A DNA stretch of 8,908 bases from Desulfobulbaceae bacterium (GTDB taxonomy: Bacteria; Desulfobacterota; Desulfobulbia; Desulfobulbales; SURF-16): assembly GCA_024763495.1 (NCBI GenBank), contig JANTFJ010000091.1, forward strand, positions 1-8,908, written 5' to 3'. The notes beneath the pieces are model-generated. The model saw only the letters and a list, made by a program, of their open reading frames with translations. It ran no database searches and had not been told where the DNA came from. Positions 6,637 to 8,908 of the stretch are shown here, one piece after another; the stretch's first letter is position 1; each line of letters starts with the position of its first letter. The position numbers and the translations under genes were made by a program.

Positions 6637-7659
6637 GTGAAAGTCTATAAATTCGATAAGCCCGGCCTTGAAGCCTGGATAAAAAAATGGTCTGAGACGG
6701 CCCCGGTTTTTTATCCGGCTCCTGACGCAAGTGAAAACTGCGGAATTCATCCGGGGTGGGGAAAAATGACTGAAGTTGTGCTGCCCCAATCAAGTGGCCC
6801 GGCCAAGAGTTCCCTGAAAACCTTTTATTTTCCTCAGCCCGAGGTGCTGGCCACCTCTTCGCTCAAGAAAAATGACGATGATGGTCTGCTGCTCACGGAA
6901 CCAGCTCCGGTAGTTGAAAAACAGGTGGTCTTCGGGGTAAGGCCCTGTGACGGTCGCAGCGTTGAGTTAAACAATCTACCCTATGCCGAGGAAAAATTGT
7001 TTCAACAGAACCGGGAGCGTACCGTGCTGGTGGGTTTTTCCTGTTCCGAACCAAAATCAACCTGTTTTTGTCAGGCCACGGGTGGTTCTCCCTATGGCAT
7101 CGATGGCCTGGATATTCTTATTTCCCGGCAGGATGATCATTTTCTGGCCGAGATTATCACGGACAAGGGCGCAAAACTGGCTGAAAATGGTCTTATCGAT
7201 GCCGGATCTGAGGAAATAGCGATCCTGGAAAAATTACGCCGGGAAAACGCCGGAAATAATGACAAGGGTGAGAAATTAAAAGAAAAGGATTTATCTTCCC
7301 TGTATAACGCTTCCTTCTGGAACCGGGTAAGCGACTCCTGCCTTAACTGCGGGGCCTGTACCTTTCTCTGTCCCACCTGTTATTGTTTTGATATTCAGGA
7401 CGAGGTATTGCATGGCCGGGGGCAGCGAATTCGCTACTGGGATTCCTGTATGTTCCCCCTTTATACCCTGCACACTACCGGCCATAATCCTCGAGGCCTT
7501 AAGGTACAGCGAGTAAGAAACCGTTTCATGCATAAACTTAAAAATTTTCCGGATCGTTTCGGGCCTCTTTCCTGCGTGGGCTGCGGTCGCTGTGTGGTTG
7601 AATGTCCGGTTAATATTGATATACGTGAGGTTATGGACGACCTCCTGGCAGTGGAGTAA
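6637..7659 (+). CDS. flxC: FlxC-like iron-sulfur subunit (AsrA/HydB-related 4Fe-4S dicluster protein)
   Basis: A 340-residue protein starting at GTG, supported by a strong Shine-Dalgarno. The N-terminal two thirds resemble anaerobic sulfite reductase subunit A and sulfhydrogenase beta subunits: FGVRPCDGRSVE (99-110), then C136, C143 and C145 in CFCQATGGSPYG. The C-terminus has two 4Fe-4S motifs: CLNCGACTFLCPTCYC (235-250) and CVGCGRCVVECPVNID (313-328). Within the complex it would pass electrons between FlxA and the FlxB/MvhD side (inference from known Flx clusters). The gene starts two bases after flxB stops, so the pair is surely cotranscribed. After its stop, 286 bases separate it from flxA. 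An alternative reading is a stand-alone AsrA, but no asrC gene is in view. Confidence 0.82.
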   Translation: MKVYKFDKPGLEAWIKKWSETAPVFYPAPDASENCGIHPGWGKMTEVVLPQSSGPAKSSLKTFYFPQPEVLATSSLKKNDDDGLLLTEPAPVVEKQVVFGVRPCDGRSVELNNLPYAEEKLFQQNRERTVLVGFSCSEPKSTCFCQATGGSPYGIDGLDILISRQDDHFLAEIITDKGAKLAENGLIDAGSEEIAILEKLRRENAGNNDKGEKLKEKDLSSLYNASFWNRVSDSCLNCGACTFLCPTCYCFDIQDEVLHGRGQRIRYWDSCMFPLYTLHTTGHNPRGLKVQRVRNRFMHKLKNFPDRFGPLSCVGCGRCVVECPVNIDIREVMDDLLAVE

Positions 7660-7755
7660 GTTAAAAGTCCAGCAGCACCTCATCTTCGTCCTTTTTTTGC
7701 CTGCTCGAAAAACACCAGGAGGTTATCCAAGAATAGCTATTTTTTCTCAAATCAG

Positions 7756-7827
7756 GTAAGCGCCAGACTCCGAGGCATTTTGCAAAAACAAGCACAGCCA
7801 TATAGTTGATATCTCGGAGTCTCGTGC
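7756..7827 (+). repeat. GTAAG-headed hairpin repeat, copy D
   Basis: GTAAGCG (7756-7762) is followed by a perfect ten-base inverted repeat AGACTCCGAG (7765-7774) and CTCGGAGTCT (7813-7822). One mismatch outward, four more pairs (GCGC with G-T-G-C at 7760-7763 and 7824-7827, one G-T wobble) extend the stem. The loop is 38 bases. The head and AGACTCCG block match the minus-strand reading of copy C (169-206); the rest does not align with copies A and B. Confidence 0.65.
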
Positions 7828-7902
7828 CTCGCTTTCCGGAGCATTATTTTTTCAAAATAACACAGAGTTGGGGAAAAAGGGCATTCTTGGACAGCCACCT
7901 AG

Positions 7903-7926
7903 TAATTCATAGCTTTTGGTGAATTA
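7903..7926. promoter_or_regulatory. Inverted repeat before flxA, possible operator or small hairpin
   Basis: Perfect seven-base arms TAATTCA (7903-7909) and TGAATTA (7920-7926), spaced by ten bases, end 19 bases before the flxA start codon. The dyad could bind a dimeric regulator or form a weak hairpin in the leader. No known regulator consensus fits well. Confidence 0.35.
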
Positions 7927-7945
7927 TAACTGGAGTAACTAAAAT

Positions 7946-8779
7946 ATGATTTCCTATTTGCCTTATCCTGTTCGCATTGATGATATTATAGTGGAAACGG
8001 AAGACGGCAATCTCAAGACCTTTAAGCTGATCCTGGAAAACGAGGCTGAACGTGAGGCCTGGAGCCATGTTCCCGGCCAGTTCGCTATGCTTTCTCTTGC
8101 CGGACAGGGTGAAATTCCCATTGGTATTGCTTCCTCTCCTATGGAAAAAGGCCATCTCCTTTTTACGGTCAACCGGGCCGGCAAGGTAACAACGGCCCTG
8201 CACCAGATGAAGGTAGGCGACCGAATGGGCGTTCGCGGCCCCATGGGCAATGGTTTTCCGGTAAACGATAAGTTAAAGGGTAAAAATATAGTGATTATCG
8301 CCGGTGGTTTTGCCTTTACCACCCTGCGGGCCACCCTCCTCTACATGCTGGCCAACCGGGATGATTACGGTAAAATTACGGTAATCTACGGCGCCCGGAC
8401 TCCGGGCATGCTGCTTTACCGTGATGAACTGGCCCAGTGGGCCGCCAGGGACGATGTTGATCTCCATGTCACCATTGACCGCGAGGCCGAGGGCTGGGAC
8501 GGCCTGGTGGGATTTGTCCCGACTATTGCCGGTGAAGTGGCCCCTTCCCCTGATAATGCCGCAGCCCTGATCTGCGGCCCGCCCATCATGATTAAATTTA
8601 CCATGCCGCCCCTGGAGAAAATCGGCTGGACTGATGACCAGGTATATCTCTCCCTGGAAAACCGAATGAAATGCGGCGTAGGTCTCTGCGGCCACTGCAA
8701 TGTCGGCCCCTTTTTCGTCTGCAAGGACGGCCCGGTTTTGACCAGGGCCGAAGCAGGCAGGCTGCCCATGGAATTTTAA
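7946..8779 (+). CDS. flxA: FlxA-like FAD/NAD(P)H-binding oxidoreductase with C-terminal [2Fe-2S] site
   Basis: A 277-residue member of the ferredoxin-NADP reductase superfamily, in the sulfhydrogenase-gamma/AsrB/FlxA group. Features in order: beta-barrel FAD domain with PGQF (43-46), RGPMGNGF (97-104), the nucleotide-binding segment IIAGGFAFTTLR (117-128), CGPP (210-213), and a C-terminal cluster site, CGVGLCGHC (C243, C248, C251) plus C259, as in dihydroorotate dehydrogenase PyrK-type subunits. It would oxidise NAD(P)H and pass electrons to the FlxB/FlxC clusters. GGAG (7932-7935), ten bases before ATG 7946, supports the start. In Desulfovibrio-type flxABCD-hdrABC clusters flxA comes first; here it is last and set apart by a repeat-bearing gap. 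It ends the visible cluster. Confidence 0.9.
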   Translation: MISYLPYPVRIDDIIVETEDGNLKTFKLILENEAEREAWSHVPGQFAMLSLAGQGEIPIGIASSPMEKGHLLFTVNRAGKVTTALHQMKVGDRMGVRGPMGNGFPVNDKLKGKNIVIIAGGFAFTTLRATLLYMLANRDDYGKITVIYGARTPGMLLYRDELAQWAARDDVDLHVTIDREAEGWDGLVGFVPTIAGEVAPSPDNAAALICGPPIMIKFTMPPLEKIGWTDDQVYLSLENRMKCGVGLCGHCNVGPFFVCKDGPVLTRAEAGRLPMEF

Positions 8780-8815
8780 AACTTTCCGCAAGGTATCCTT
8801 TAGGCGCTTAAGGCC

Positions 8816-8834
8816 ATTGTCTAAACAATTTTTT
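8816..8834 (+). terminator. Weak possible rho-independent terminator after flxA
   Basis: A five-pair stem ATTGT (8816-8820) and ACAAT (8825-8829) with loop CTAA is followed by a T-run that continues in T-rich sequence. It is placed 37 bases after the flxA stop, but the stem is short and AT-rich. The remaining bases to 8908 contain nothing I can identify. Confidence 0.35.
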
Positions 8835-8908
8835 GTTTTGATTTTTGGTAACTTCTCCATATGTGGTGGCACCCAACCGTAGGTCTGCTAAAATTTGGAC
8901 AATTTATA

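Larger units (their letters stand above)
7660..7945. other. Intergenic region between flxC and flxA
   Basis: No gene of its own. It holds repeat copy D (7756-7827), an AT-rich hairpin TTATTTT (7844-7850) with AAAATAA (7854-7860), and an inverted repeat TAATTCA (7903-7909) with TGAATTA (7920-7926) just before flxA. On the minus strand a short open stretch ends with a QKKDEDEVLLDF-like tail at about 7664-7700; without a start or length it is probably chance. The size of the gap and its palindromes suggest flxA may have its own promoter or a partial terminator before it, but I see no good -35/-10 pair. Confidence 0.5.

Noticed and set aside
7664..7700. Minus-strand tail QKKDEDEVLLDF followed by a stop, as the end of a decayed gene
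   Set aside because: The open stretch is short, has no start and no further similarity; chance is the simpler explanation.

Overview
The window carries one functional unit: a soluble, cytoplasmic electron-transfer complex of the heterodisulfide reductase / flavin oxidoreductase (Hdr-Flx) type. All genes are on the + strand. Order: an HdrD-like protein (HdrC and HdrB fused, 637-1860), a double-length HdrA (1870-4890), MvhD/FlxD (5083-5520), FlxB-like (5588-6634), FlxC-like (6637-7659) and FlxA-like (7946-8779). This gene set, the moderate GC content and the use of selenocysteine in an Hdr protein suggest an anaerobe, most likely a sulfate- or sulfur-metabolising Desulfobacterota. No 16S or other marker is present, so the lineage is an inference.

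Most notable, the first gene looks like two ORFs separated by a TGA at 1348-1350, but both halves lie in the same frame and together make a normal-length HdrD (407 residues). The TGA falls where related proteins have the Cys of an E-C-G-H motif. A strong hairpin with a G-bearing loop starts 16 nt downstream. I read this as a selenocysteine codon (Sec238) with a bacterial SECIS element, so the gene should be annotated as one selenoprotein.

How the genes could work together (known Flx-Hdr scheme plus inference): FlxA takes hydride from NAD(P)H through FAD and a Cys-rich cluster. FlxB and FlxC relay electrons through 4Fe-4S clusters to MvhD. MvhD hands them to the flavin of HdrA, where bifurcation would send one electron to ferredoxin and the other through the HdrC-like part to the HdrB-like CCG/Sec site, which would reduce a disulfide such as that of DsrC.

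Non-coding regions: 1-206 and the gaps 4891-5082 and 7660-7945 carry palindromic, dispersed repeats. The element at 1-104 (- strand) and the one at 4897-5030 (+ strand) are diverged copies of one sequence, with compensatory changes in the hairpin arms. Two more palindromes (169-206 and 7756-7827) begin with the same GTAAG-type head. One repeat sits inside the operon between hdrA and flxD, and another between flxC and flxA. I see no convincing gene in 1-636, no tRNA, rRNA or CRISPR, and no transposase gene.
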